Part shown: piece after piece, positions 8,627 to 16,759 of the stretch | Layout of the letters: each line of letters begins with the position of its first letter | Position numbering within the stretch: the first letter of the stretch is position 1 | Source of the DNA: a bacterium | GTDB lineage: Bacteria; Bacillota; Clostridia; Oscillospirales; Oscillospiraceae | NCBI GenBank assembly: GCA_004560375.1 | Contig: SFVC01000001.1 | Span: forward strand, 62,001-126,000 | Direction: 5' to 3' | Length of the DNA stretch: 64,000 bases | Translations under genes and position numbers: made by a program | The notes under the pieces: model-generated | Seen by the model: only the letters and a program-made list of their open reading frames with translations | Told to the model about the DNA's origin: nothing | Databases searched by the model: none

Positions 8627-10036
8627 ATGGAAGAAAAGGAAAAGACGCCGGGGCAGCAGCTGCGGGAGGCGCTGCTGAACCAGAAGAAAAACGGCTGGGA
8701 CGTGGTGGACGAGGCCACCGAGCAGGCGGCCTTTGACTACTGCGAGGGCTACAAGACCTTCCTGGACAAGGGCAAGACCGAGCGGGACTGCGTGGACTAC
8801 GCCGTGGAGCTGGCCGAGGCCGCGGGCTTCGTCCCCTTCGAGCGGGGCATGGAGCTCCAGCCCGGGATGAAGGTCTACCGGGTGAACCGGGGCCGGGCCA
8901 TTAACCTGGCCGTGATGGGCTCCGCGCCGCTGGATCAGGGCGTGTCCATCAGCGCCTCCCACATCGACAGCCCCCGGCTGGATCTGAAGCCCACCCCCCT
9001 GTATGAGGACAGCGAGCTGGCCTTCCTGAAAACCCACTACTATGGCGGGATCCGCAAGTACCAGTGGGTGACCATCCCCCTGGAGCTGCGGGGCGTGGTG
9101 GCCATGAAGGATGGCTCCATCGTCCACGTGTCCGTGGGCTCCCACCCCGGCGACCCCCTGTTCACCATCGACGACCTGCTGCCCCACCTGGGGGCGGAGC
9201 AGTCCAAGAAGCCCCTGGGGGAGGCCATCCCCGCCGAGTCGCTGAACATCCTGGTGGGCAGCCGCCCCCTGAAGGACGACGACGGCAAGGATCGGGTGAA
9301 GCTGGCGGTGATGAAGCTGCTGTACGACCACTACGGTATCCGGGAGGCGGACTTCATCTCCGCCGAGATCGAGGCCGTCCCCGCCTTCAACGCCGTGGAC
9401 ATCGGCTTCGACCGCACCCTCATCGGGGCCTACGGCCAGGACGACCGGGTGTGCGGCTACGCGGGGCTGAAGGCCCTGCTGGATCTGGAGGGCGTGCCGG
9501 TGCGTACCGCCGTGTGCGTGCTGGCGGACAAGGAGGAGATCGGCTCCGAGGGCGTTTCCGGGATGCAGTCCGCCTTCTTTGAGACCTTCATCGGCGACCT
9601 GTGCGCCAGCCAGAAGGTGCCCCTGCGGGTGTGCCTGGAGAAATCCTTCTGCCTGTCCACCGACGTGACGGCGGCCTTTGACCCCAATTTCACCGAGGTG
9701 TACGAGAAGAACAACTCCGCCCGGGTGAACTACGGCGTGGGCCTGTGCAAGTACACCGGCTCCCGGGGTAAGGGCGGCGCCTCCGACGCCGGGGCGGAGG
9801 CGGTGGCCTATATCCGCCGCCTGCTGGACGACCGGGGCGTGCTGTGGCAGATGGCGGAGCTGGGCGCCACCGACAAGGGCGGCGGCGGCACCGTGGCCTG
9901 CTATATGGCCAACCGGAACATCGACACCCTGGACGCCGGCGTGCCCGTGCTGAGTATGCATTCCCCCTTTGAGGTCACCTCCAAGCTGGACTGCTATATG
10001 ACCTACGCCGCCTGCAAGGCGGTATACGAGGGCTGA
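8627..10036 (+). CDS. M18 family aminopeptidase
   Basis: This cytosolic metallo-aminopeptidase of about 469 residues shows the M18 metal and catalytic signatures in order: SASHIDSPRLDLKPTP, DKEEIGSEG, STDVTAAFDPNF, SRGKGGASDAGAE and the late MHSPFEV. It releases N-terminal residues from peptides, typically acidic or neutral ones in this family. The ATG at 8627 is preceded by AAGGAGGA at 8611-8618; longer upstream frames overlap coaE and lack a ribosome site. It is the last gene of the forward cluster. Confidence 0.92.
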   Translation: MEEKEKTPGQQLREALLNQKKNGWDVVDEATEQAAFDYCEGYKTFLDKGKTERDCVDYAVELAEAAGFVPFERGMELQPGMKVYRVNRGRAINLAVMGSAPLDQGVSISASHIDSPRLDLKPTPLYEDSELAFLKTHYYGGIRKYQWVTIPLELRGVVAMKDGSIVHVSVGSHPGDPLFTIDDLLPHLGAEQSKKPLGEAIPAESLNILVGSRPLKDDDGKDRVKLAVMKLLYDHYGIREADFISAEIEAVPAFNAVDIGFDRTLIGAYGQDDRVCGYAGLKALLDLEGVPVRTAVCVLADKEEIGSEGVSGMQSAFFETFIGDLCASQKVPLRVCLEKSFCLSTDVTAAFDPNFTEVYEKNNSARVNYGVGLCKYTGSRGKGGASDAGAEAVAYIRRLLDDRGVLWQMAELGATDKGGGGTVACYMANRNIDTLDAGVPVLSMHSPFEVTSKLDCYMTYAACKAVYEG

Positions 10037-10040
10037 CCTG

Positions 10041-10099
10041 CTTTTTCTCGAGAGAAAAAGTAGGCAAAAGGGTCTTAGACCCGCGAGCTTTAAGCTCGC
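10041..10099. repeat. Cluster of three short palindromes after the aminopeptidase gene
   Basis: Three inverted repeats lie head to tail: CTTTTTCTC/GAGAAAAAG (10041-10060), GGGTC/GACCC (10070-10082) and GCGAGCTT/AAGCTCGC (10083-10099). The stretch does not look coding. It may be a terminator complex or a dispersed REP/MITE-like element; no second copy is visible in this window. Confidence 0.5.
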
Positions 10100-10162
10100 T
10101 GACGGCCCAGGCGGCAGCCATATCCTGCGGGGCCCGATAACGAAAGCTGCGATAAATAAAAC

Positions 10163-10197
10163 CCCCCTTTTGCGGAAAAGCTATCCGGAAAAGGGGG
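10163..10197 (+). promoter_or_regulatory. Hairpin that hides the tepA ribosome binding site
   Basis: A 14-bp stem with one mismatch (10163-10176 with 10184-10197) has the only Shine-Dalgarno-like sequence for the next gene, AAGGGGG, inside its 3' arm, 9 bases before the ATG at 10207. CGTTTT follows, so it can also act as a terminator for the upstream gene. Either role is inferred from the fold alone. Confidence 0.5.
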
Positions 10198-10206
10198 CGT
10201 TTTACT

Positions 10207-10917
10207 ATGACCGAGGAAACAAAGCCGGCGGAGCAGGCCGACGGCGGGGCGGACAGCCAACAGCAGCAGATTGTGGACATGGGCTCCGGCGTTGTCAAAA
10301 CGGAGGACGGCCTGATCCACACCCTCACCATCGTGGGCCAGATCGAGGGCCACCAGGAGGCCCCGGACGGGGCCAAGACCACCAAGTACGAGCACGTGCT
10401 GCCCCTGCTGGCCACCCTGGAGGAGAGCAGCGAGATGGGCGGCCTGCTGATCCTGCTGAACACCATGGGGGGCGACATCGAGGCGGGGCTGGCCATCGCG
10501 GAGATGATCGCCGGTATGTCCAAGCCCACGGTGTCCCTGGTTTTAGGCGGCGGGCACTCCATCGGGGTGCCCCTGGCGGTGGCGGCCAAGGAGTCCTTCA
10601 TCGTCCCCTCCGGGGCCATGACCATCCACCCCGTGCGGCTCAACGGGCTGGTGATCGGGGTGAGCCAGACCTTCCACTACTTTGAGCGCATCCAGGATCG
10701 GATCTGTGCCTTCGTCACCCGGAACAGCCGGATCAGCCGGGAGGACTTCGAGCACCTGATGCTGAACACCGGGGAGATGGCCGCCGACGTGGGCAGCGTG
10801 ATCTACGGCGAGGAGGCGGTGGAGATGGGGCTCATCGACCACTTGGGCGGGCTGTCCGACGCGCTGGCCTGCCTCCACGCCCAGATGCGGGCGGCGAAAC
10901 AGGGAGCGGCGGAGTGA
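10207..10917 (+). CDS. tepA: ClpP-like serine protease of the TepA family
   Basis: The 236-residue cytosolic protein belongs to the ClpP/crotonase-fold peptidases related to Bacillus TepA (YmfB), implicated in protein export or germination. Seen are LLILLNTMGGDIEAGLAIAE, the presumed nucleophile region SLVLGGGHSIGVPLAVAA, and TIHPVR with the likely catalytic His. The first 35 residues are Gln/Glu-rich and low in complexity. Its stop codon lies in the loop of a terminator hairpin. The lone ribosome site is within an upstream hairpin. Confidence 0.82.
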   Translation: MTEETKPAEQADGGADSQQQQIVDMGSGVVKTEDGLIHTLTIVGQIEGHQEAPDGAKTTKYEHVLPLLATLEESSEMGGLLILLNTMGGDIEAGLAIAEMIAGMSKPTVSLVLGGGHSIGVPLAVAAKESFIVPSGAMTIHPVRLNGLVIGVSQTFHYFERIQDRICAFVTRNSRISREDFEHLMLNTGEMAADVGSVIYGEEAVEMGLIDHLGGLSDALACLHAQMRAAKQGAAE

Positions 10918-10935
10918 TCTCCGCCGCTCCCTGTT
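10898..10935. terminator. Terminator overlapping the tepA stop codon
   Basis: A perfect 17-bp stem (10898-10914 with 10919-10935) has a TGAT loop that contains the tepA stop. It lies between convergent genes and can serve both, although T runs are weak on each side. Confidence 0.65.
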
Positions 10936-10938
10936 GTG

Positions 10939-12717
10939 TTATGGGGCAATCTGCTCCAGAATCCGGGTCATGAGGGCCACCCGGCGGAAGGGGGTCATCA
11001 GATACAGCCCGTCCACATAGGGGGCGATCTCCCCGGCAATCCGGGCGGAGATCCGCACCGCCAGCTCCTCCGCCTCCTCCCGATCTTTGCCCTCGTACAG
11101 GGCGGTGATCTCCGGCGCGATACGCATTCCGGCGATCTCATTGTTCAGGAAGCAGGCGTTTTTGTGGCTGACCACCGGGTAAATGCCCCCCAGGATTTTT
11201 CCGTTCAGCGTCTCCCGGGCCAGCCGCAGGTTATCCAGCGCCTGGGCGGACAGCACCGGCTGGGTGAGGAAGCCGGACACGCCGTTGTCCTCCTTTTCCC
11301 GGGCCAGCCGGAGCTGGACGGCGAAGTTTGCGGCATTCACGTTCAACGCGCCGAAGATGCGGAAGGGGGTACGCAGCACCGATTCGTTCAGGCCGCTGAC
11401 ATACCGGGCCAGCTTCCGGGAGTTGAAGTTGAACACGCTTTTCACCTCGTCCCGGTCGGTGGACGGGATGGGGTCGCCGGTGACCAGCAGCACGTTGTGG
11501 ACGCCCTCCATGCTTAGGCCCAGCAGCAGGGCCTTGGTGGCGTTCAGGTTCCGATCCCGGCAGGTGAGGTGGGGCAGAGGCTCCACCCCCAACTCCCGGC
11601 GGAGCTTGCAGGCCAGCAGGGAGCTGTCCGCCCGAGGCCGGCCGATGGGGCAGTCAGCGATGGTGATGGCGTCCGCCCCCGCCTGGGACAGGGCCCGCAC
11701 CCCGTCCAGGAAGAAGGAGAGGTCGTCGTCCGCCGGGGGATCCAGCTCCACGGCGATGACCCGCTCCCCCCGATCCAGCTTGTCCGCCAGGGTGTTGGGC
11801 CCGGGGACGGGACGGGCGGGGGAGGGCCGGACGGGCTCCGGCGCCGCCGGGGCAGGGGGGAGGGCGGCCACGGCCCGAGCGGCGCAGGACAGGTGCTCCG
11901 GGGTGGTGCCGCAGCAGCCGCCCACGATGGACGCCCCCGCCTGGACGATCTCCGCCAGCTTGTCCCCAAAATAGTCCGGCGTGCCCTGATAGGCCGTCCG
12001 GCGGCCCAGTACGGTGGGATAGCCCGCGTTGGGCATGACGGACAGGGCCTTGTTCCCCAGGACGGACAGATCCAGCCCCCGGATGTAGTCCAGCAGATGG
12101 CTGGGGCCGGACACGCAGTTGAAGCCCAGGGCGTCCACCTGGGGCAGGGCGACGGCGCGGCGGAACAGCGTCTCGCCGGAAAAGCCCTCCCGGGTGACGC
12201 CGTCAAAGGCCACGGCGAAGGAGACTATGAGGTACGCGCCGGGACAGCGCCCCTTCAGATGGGCGGCCAGCTGGGCCACGCCGTCGTCGGAGGGCAGGGT
12301 CTCCAGCAGGAAACAGGTGATCCCCTGGGCTAAAAACAGATCCGCCTGGCGGCAGTAGAGCTCCCCCCGGCTGAGGGGGCCCCCCTCCGGGGCGGGGCCC
12401 AGGTCGGCGAACACAAAGGCGTCATACGGCGCGGCGCACTCCTGCGCGATCCGGCAGGCGGCGGCGATGAGCTCCGCCGCCAGATCGTCCCGGCCCTGGG
12501 CCAGATCCACTCCGACGGTAAAGGTGTTGGTTTTGACGGCGCGGCAGCCCGCGTCCAGGTATGCCCGGTGGATGGAGGCAATCTCGTCGGAAGCGGTAAG
12601 GTTAGCCAGCTCACAGCGTTGATCAGCCCGCCCGGGCAGGGCGGCGAAGCGGGTGCCCATGGCCCCGTCGAACAGCAGGGGGCCGTGTTCTTTGATAGAA
12701 GCGCGAATATCCGTCAT
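10939..12717 (-). CDS. Bifunctional homocysteine S-methyltransferase / methylenetetrahydrofolate reductase (YitJ-like)
   Basis: The 592-residue protein joins an N-terminal homocysteine methyltransferase domain (LLFDGAMGTRF, GFNCVSGPSHL, zinc-binding GGCCGTTPEH near residue 285) to a C-terminal MetF-type reductase from about 320 (VIAVELDPP, ITIADCPIGRPRADS, HLTCRDRN, LLVTGDP). The reductase makes 5-methyl-THF, the methyl donor for MetH. B. subtilis YitJ has the same layout. The ATG at 12717 overlaps the metH stop by 4 bases; it is the last gene of the methionine operon. Confidence 0.9.
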   Translation of the reverse strand: MTDIRASIKEHGPLLFDGAMGTRFAALPGRADQRCELANLTASDEIASIHRAYLDAGCRAVKTNTFTVGVDLAQGRDDLAAELIAAACRIAQECAAPYDAFVFADLGPAPEGGPLSRGELYCRQADLFLAQGITCFLLETLPSDDGVAQLAAHLKGRCPGAYLIVSFAVAFDGVTREGFSGETLFRRAVALPQVDALGFNCVSGPSHLLDYIRGLDLSVLGNKALSVMPNAGYPTVLGRRTAYQGTPDYFGDKLAEIVQAGASIVGGCCGTTPEHLSCAARAVAALPPAPAAPEPVRPSPARPVPGPNTLADKLDRGERVIAVELDPPADDDLSFFLDGVRALSQAGADAITIADCPIGRPRADSSLLACKLRRELGVEPLPHLTCRDRNLNATKALLLGLSMEGVHNVLLVTGDPIPSTDRDEVKSVFNFNSRKLARYVSGLNESVLRTPFRIFGALNVNAANFAVQLRLAREKEDNGVSGFLTQPVLSAQALDNLRLARETLNGKILGGIYPVVSHKNACFLNNEIAGMRIAPEITALYEGKDREEAEELAVRISARIAGEIAPYVDGLYLMTPFRRVALMTRILEQIAP

Positions 12718-15074
12718 CCCAGCACCCTCTTTGCGATCTCCACCGACTGTTTGGCGTCCTTGGCATAGTAGTCCGCGCCGATGGATGTGGCGTAGTCCGG
12801 CGTCACCACCGCGCCCCCCACCCACACCACCGGGGGTTCCGGCAGGGCTTTGAGCAGGCGGGTGGTCTCCTCCATGGCGGGCAGGGTGGTGGTCATCAGG
12901 GCGGACAGCCCCACCAGCGGGATCCGCCGGGCCTTCACCGCCTCCACCACGGTCTCGGGGGGCACGTCCCGGCCCAGATCCAGCACGTCGTAGCCGTAGT
13001 TTTCCAGCACGGTCTTGACAATATTTTTGCCGATGTCGTGGATGTCCCCCCGGACGGTGGCCACGGCGATCCGGCCCTTTTTCACGCTCTCGCCGCCGCT
13101 CTCCGCGATGGAGGCGCGCACCGCCTCAAACACGGCCTGGGCGGCCTGGGCGGCGCTGAGCAGCTGGGGCAGGAACAGCGTCCCCTTTTCGTAGCCCTCC
13201 CCCACCCTGTCCAGGGCGGGGATCAGGCGGCGCTCCACCAGGGACAGGCCGTCCTCCGACTCCAGCGCCTGCCTGGCCAGCCGTCCCGCGTCCCCCTTCA
13301 GCCCCCGGAGGATGGCGTCCTCCAGGGTCATGTCCTGCTTTGCCCCGGCAGCAGGGACGGGGGCGGCGGGGGCCCCGGCGAACCGCTCCACATAGGCGCG
13401 GCACTGTTCGTCCTCCCCGGACAGCACCCGGAAGGCCGCCACCGCGTCCATCACCTCCCGCTGGTTGGGGTTGACGATGGGCAGGGTGAGCCCCGCCCCC
13501 AGGGCCTGTATGAGGAAATTCTGGGTGATCAGCCCCCGGTTCGGCAGGCCGAAGGAGATGTTGGACACCCCCAGCACCGTCTGAAGCCCCAGCTCCTCCC
13601 GGACAGCCCGGACGGCCTTCAGCGTCTCCCGGGCCTGCTCCTGCTGGGCGGACACGGTGAGGGTGAGGCAGTCGATCCACACGTCCTCCCTGGGGATGCC
13701 GTGGGCCAGGGCCGCGTCCAGAATCCGGCGGGCGATGGCCACCCGGCCCTCCGCCGTCTGGGGGATGCCGTCCGGATCCAGGGTGAGCCCCACCACCGCC
13801 GCGCCGTACTTCTTCACGATGGGCAGGATCCGCTCCAGCACCTGGAGGTCGCCGTTGACGGAGTTCACCGCCGCCTTGCCGTTGTACACCCGCAGGCCCG
13901 CCTCCAGGGCGTCCGGGTTAGAGGAATCAAGCTGTAAGGGCAGGGAGACGGCGGACTGGATCTTCTTCACCACCCGGGGGAGCATGGCCGCCTCGTCCAC
14001 CCCGGGGTAGCCCACGTTCACGTCCAGGATGTCCGCCCCGGCCTCCTCCTGCTGGACGGCCACGTCCAGGATGTAGTCCAGGTCGTCCTCCAGCAGGGCC
14101 TGCTGGAACCGCTTTTTTCCGGTGGGGTTCACCCGCTCCCCGATGACCCGCACGCCGTCGATCCGGGCGGGGTGGGGTGGGGTGCACACGAAGGAGGGGC
14201 GGTCACAGGCCCGGGGGGCGGGGGCTTTGCCCTCCAGGGCGGCCGCCAGCCGCCGGATGTACTCCGGGGAGGTGCCGCAGCAGCCGCCGAAGATGGTCAC
14301 ACCGGCCTCCAGGCAGGGCAGGAGGGCGGCGGCAAAGTCCTCCGGGCCCATGTCGTAGCGCCCGGTCACCGGGTCGGGGAGGCCCGCGTTGGGCTTGGCG
14401 ATGACGGGCAGGCGGGTGCTGGCGCACAGCTCCCGGAGCAGGGGGGCCAGCCCGTCCGGCCCCAGGGAGCAGTTCAGGCCGATGGCATCCGCGCCTAAGC
14501 CCTCCAGCGTCCGGGCCATGGAGGCCACGGTGCAGCCGGTGAAGGTGCGGCCGTCCGCCTCGAAGGACATGGTGACGAACACGGGCAGGCCGGTGTTCTC
14601 CTTCACCGCCAGCAGGGCGGCCTTGGCCTCATAGAGGTCGGTCATGGTTTCGATGACCGCCAGATCCGCCCCGGCGTTCTCCCCGGCCTGGGCCACCTCC
14701 CGGAACAGCTCATAGGCCCGTTCAAAGGTCAGGTTGCCCATGGGCTCCAGCAGCTCGCCCAAGGGGCCCATATCCAGCGCCACTTTGGCCTGGGTTCCAG
14801 CGGCCCGTTTGGCGATGGACACGGCGGCGGACACGATCTCCTCCACGGTCTTGCCGGTGCGGCCCAGCTTCAAGGCGTTGGCCCCGAAGGTGTTGGCGTA
14901 CACCACCTGGCTGCCGGCGGCGATGTACTCCCGGTGGATGGAGGCCAGCAGTTCCGGGTCGGTGAGGTTGAGCAGCTCCGGCACGCCGCCGGGGGGCAGG
15001 CCCCGCTGCTGGAGGACGGTGCCCATAGCCCCGTCCAGAATGACAATACCCCGCTTGAAAAACTCAGCATCCAC
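12714..15074 (-). CDS. metH: Cobalamin-dependent methionine synthase without reactivation domain
   Basis: The 786-residue protein transfers a methyl group from methyl-THF through cobalamin to homocysteine. Domains in order: homocysteine/zinc domain (LDGAMGTVLQQRG, GLNCSLGP, GGCCGTSPEY; 1-280), pterin-binding domain (VIGERVNPTGKKRFQQAL; about 300-560), cap and B12-binding domain (about 590-786) with the cobalt-ligand motif DIHDIGKN. It stops where the AdoMet-binding activation domain would begin in E. coli MetH; that domain is the separate upstream gene, which it overlaps by 11 bases. Confidence 0.95.
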   Translation of the reverse strand: MDAEFFKRGIVILDGAMGTVLQQRGLPPGGVPELLNLTDPELLASIHREYIAAGSQVVYANTFGANALKLGRTGKTVEEIVSAAVSIAKRAAGTQAKVALDMGPLGELLEPMGNLTFERAYELFREVAQAGENAGADLAVIETMTDLYEAKAALLAVKENTGLPVFVTMSFEADGRTFTGCTVASMARTLEGLGADAIGLNCSLGPDGLAPLLRELCASTRLPVIAKPNAGLPDPVTGRYDMGPEDFAAALLPCLEAGVTIFGGCCGTSPEYIRRLAAALEGKAPAPRACDRPSFVCTPPHPARIDGVRVIGERVNPTGKKRFQQALLEDDLDYILDVAVQQEEAGADILDVNVGYPGVDEAAMLPRVVKKIQSAVSLPLQLDSSNPDALEAGLRVYNGKAAVNSVNGDLQVLERILPIVKKYGAAVVGLTLDPDGIPQTAEGRVAIARRILDAALAHGIPREDVWIDCLTLTVSAQQEQARETLKAVRAVREELGLQTVLGVSNISFGLPNRGLITQNFLIQALGAGLTLPIVNPNQREVMDAVAAFRVLSGEDEQCRAYVERFAGAPAAPVPAAGAKQDMTLEDAILRGLKGDAGRLARQALESEDGLSLVERRLIPALDRVGEGYEKGTLFLPQLLSAAQAAQAVFEAVRASIAESGGESVKKGRIAVATVRGDIHDIGKNIVKTVLENYGYDVLDLGRDVPPETVVEAVKARRIPLVGLSALMTTTLPAMEETTRLLKALPEPPVVWVGGAVVTPDYATSIGADYYAKDAKQSVEIAKRVLG

Positions 15075-15723
15075 AGGTGGTTCCCTCCTTACGGTATTGG
15101 CAGCTGCCCGCCAGGGCGCAGAATTGGCACCCCCGCACCCGGGCGGGCTGGGGGGTATCGGACAGGCCCAGGATGGCCGTCACTGATTTCATGGGGTTGA
15201 GCAGCAGGCTGCCGGTGACGGTGAGGCCCAGCCGCCGTCCCCCGTCCAGGGCGGCGCACAGGGCGGGCTGTACGGTCAGGGGCAGATCCCCGTAGCCGGG
15301 GCTGAACCGGTCGGTGCGGTACAGCCCTGGAAGCCGGGCGGAGATCTCCTCTTCGGCGGCGTCGCAGCCCGCCTCCACAAAGGCGCTGCCCAGGGCGTCC
15401 AGCAGAACGGCCCGGGCCATGTCCCGGGCCTGGGCGGTGCGGAGCATGGCGTCGAACCGGGCCCCCAGGGTGCAGGCCAGCAGAGCCGCCTGGCCGCAGC
15501 CCTTCAGCATCCGTCCCGCGGTGGCGCCGGACAGCTCCACCGCCGTCCCTTCCAGGCGGAAGCCGTCCCCCGTCTGGGTGAGCGGGCAGACCGTCCAGAC
15601 ATACCGGGGCTGGAGGGCGGCGGCCAGCTCGTCCGCCAGGGTTTCCGCCTGCCGGCGCAGCTCCGGGTCAGCGCGGGCCGCCCCCAGATAGCGCAGGGCC
15701 TCGTCCACATTGGGCCTATTCAT
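15064..15723 (-). CDS. Stand-alone methionine synthase activation domain protein
   Basis: This 219-residue protein resembles the AdoMet-binding reactivation domain of MetH, which remethylates oxidised cobalamin. The key motif RFSPGYGDLPL sits near residue 142, followed by the SLLLNPMKSVTAILGLS block typical of these domains. A C-terminal Cys-rich end (CQFCALAGSCQYR...CGC) may bind a metal or cluster. It lies between metA (8-base overlap) and metH (11-base overlap), so the split enzyme is probably made in balanced amounts. Confidence 0.88.
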   Translation of the reverse strand: MNRPNVDEALRYLGAARADPELRRQAETLADELAAALQPRYVWTVCPLTQTGDGFRLEGTAVELSGATAGRMLKGCGQAALLACTLGARFDAMLRTAQARDMARAVLLDALGSAFVEAGCDAAEEEISARLPGLYRTDRFSPGYGDLPLTVQPALCAALDGGRRLGLTVTGSLLLNPMKSVTAILGLSDTPQPARVRGCQFCALAGSCQYRKEGTTCGC

Positions 15724-16663
15724 CGCCGCCTCCTGTCCGCACGCCCTGCCGGATCTCCCGGATGTCGTAGGGCACGGTCTGGTATACGCAGTAGTTCAGC
15801 CAGTTGGCATAGAGCAGATGGGCGCAGGAACGCCAGCGCACCAGCGGCTCCCGGCTGGGGTCGTCCTCCGGGAAGTAGTGCTGAGGGATCTGGATGTCCA
15901 CCCCCGCCGCAACGTCCCGCAGATATTCCTTCCGCAGGGTGTCCCGGTCGTACTCCGCGTGACCCATGAGGAACACCTGCCGCCCCCGGGGGGTCTTGAC
16001 GGCGTATACCCCCGCCTCCTCCGAGTCGGCCAGCACCTTCAGGCCGGGCGCCGCCTCGATGTCGGCCCGATCCACGGTGGTGTTCCGGGAGTGGGGCACC
16101 CAGAACTCATCGTCAAAGCCCCGGAACAGGATGAAGTTGGGATCTTCCACCCGGTGCTGGAACACGCCGAACAGCTTTCGGGGCAGGGCCCGCTTGGGGA
16201 TGCCGTAGTGGTAGTACAGCCCCGCCTGGGCCCCCCAGCAGATGTGGAGGGTGGAGTGGACGTGGGTTTTGCTCCACTCCATGATCCGGCACAGTTCCGG
16301 CCAGTAGTCCACCTCTTCAAAGGGGAGGTGCTCCACCGGGGCGCCGGTGATCACCAGCCCGTCGAAGGTGCGGCCCTCCACCTCGTCGAAGGTCTTGTAG
16401 AAGGACAGCATATGCTCCTGGGAGGTGTTCCGGGAGATGTGGCCCGCCGGGGCGATGAGCTCCAGCTCGATTTGCAGGGGCGTGTTGCCCAGCACCCGGG
16501 CCAGTTGGGTCTCGGTGTCCACCTTGGTGGGCATCAGGTTGAGCAGCAGGATCTGCAGGGGACGGATGTCCTGGGTGACGGCCCGGGTCTCCGTCATGAC
16601 GAAGATGTTCTCCTGCCGCAGGGTCTGGGTGGCGGGCAGGCGGTTGGGGATCTTGATGGGCAT
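15716..16663 (-). CDS. metA: Homoserine O-acetyltransferase (MetA type)
   Basis: The 315-residue protein activates homoserine for methionine synthesis. It has the catalytic Cys in HICWGAQAGLYYHYG, GVFQHRV, and the catalytic His region LMGHAEYDRDTL. The substrate-specificity segment reads TGAPVEHLPFEEVDYW, with Glu where succinyl-CoA enzymes have Gly, so acetyl-CoA use is expected. That agrees with the divergent O-acetylhomoserine sulfhydrylase. The ATG at 16663 follows GAAAGGAG; the open frame continues upstream but is antisense to metY. It is first in a four-gene operon. Confidence 0.93.
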   Translation of the reverse strand: MPIKIPNRLPATQTLRQENIFVMTETRAVTQDIRPLQILLLNLMPTKVDTETQLARVLGNTPLQIELELIAPAGHISRNTSQEHMLSFYKTFDEVEGRTFDGLVITGAPVEHLPFEEVDYWPELCRIMEWSKTHVHSTLHICWGAQAGLYYHYGIPKRALPRKLFGVFQHRVEDPNFILFRGFDDEFWVPHSRNTTVDRADIEAAPGLKVLADSEEAGVYAVKTPRGRQVFLMGHAEYDRDTLRKEYLRDVAAGVDIQIPQHYFPEDDPSREPLVRWRSCAHLLYANWLNYCVYQTVPYDIREIRQGVRTGGGDE

Positions 16664-16703
16664 TGGCGTTTTGCTCCTTTCCGGGGGTTCCGCGGGAAAA
16701 CGG

Positions 16704-16732
16704 TTGACGAACCGGGCTCCCGGGGGTATAAT
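16704..16732 (+). promoter_or_regulatory. Sigma-A promoter of metY
   Basis: TTGACG (16704-16709) is exactly 17 bases from TATAAT (16727-16732), with the start expected near 16739. It lies in the 96-base gap between divergent metA and metY. No SAM riboswitch or T-box fits in this gap. Confidence 0.85.
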
Positions 16733-16759
16733 TCCAGAAAAACAGACGAGGTGTTGTCT

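Noticed and set aside
12714..15074. metH as a truncated gene
   Set aside because: The missing activation domain is encoded by the adjacent overlapping gene, so the split is an architecture rather than damage.
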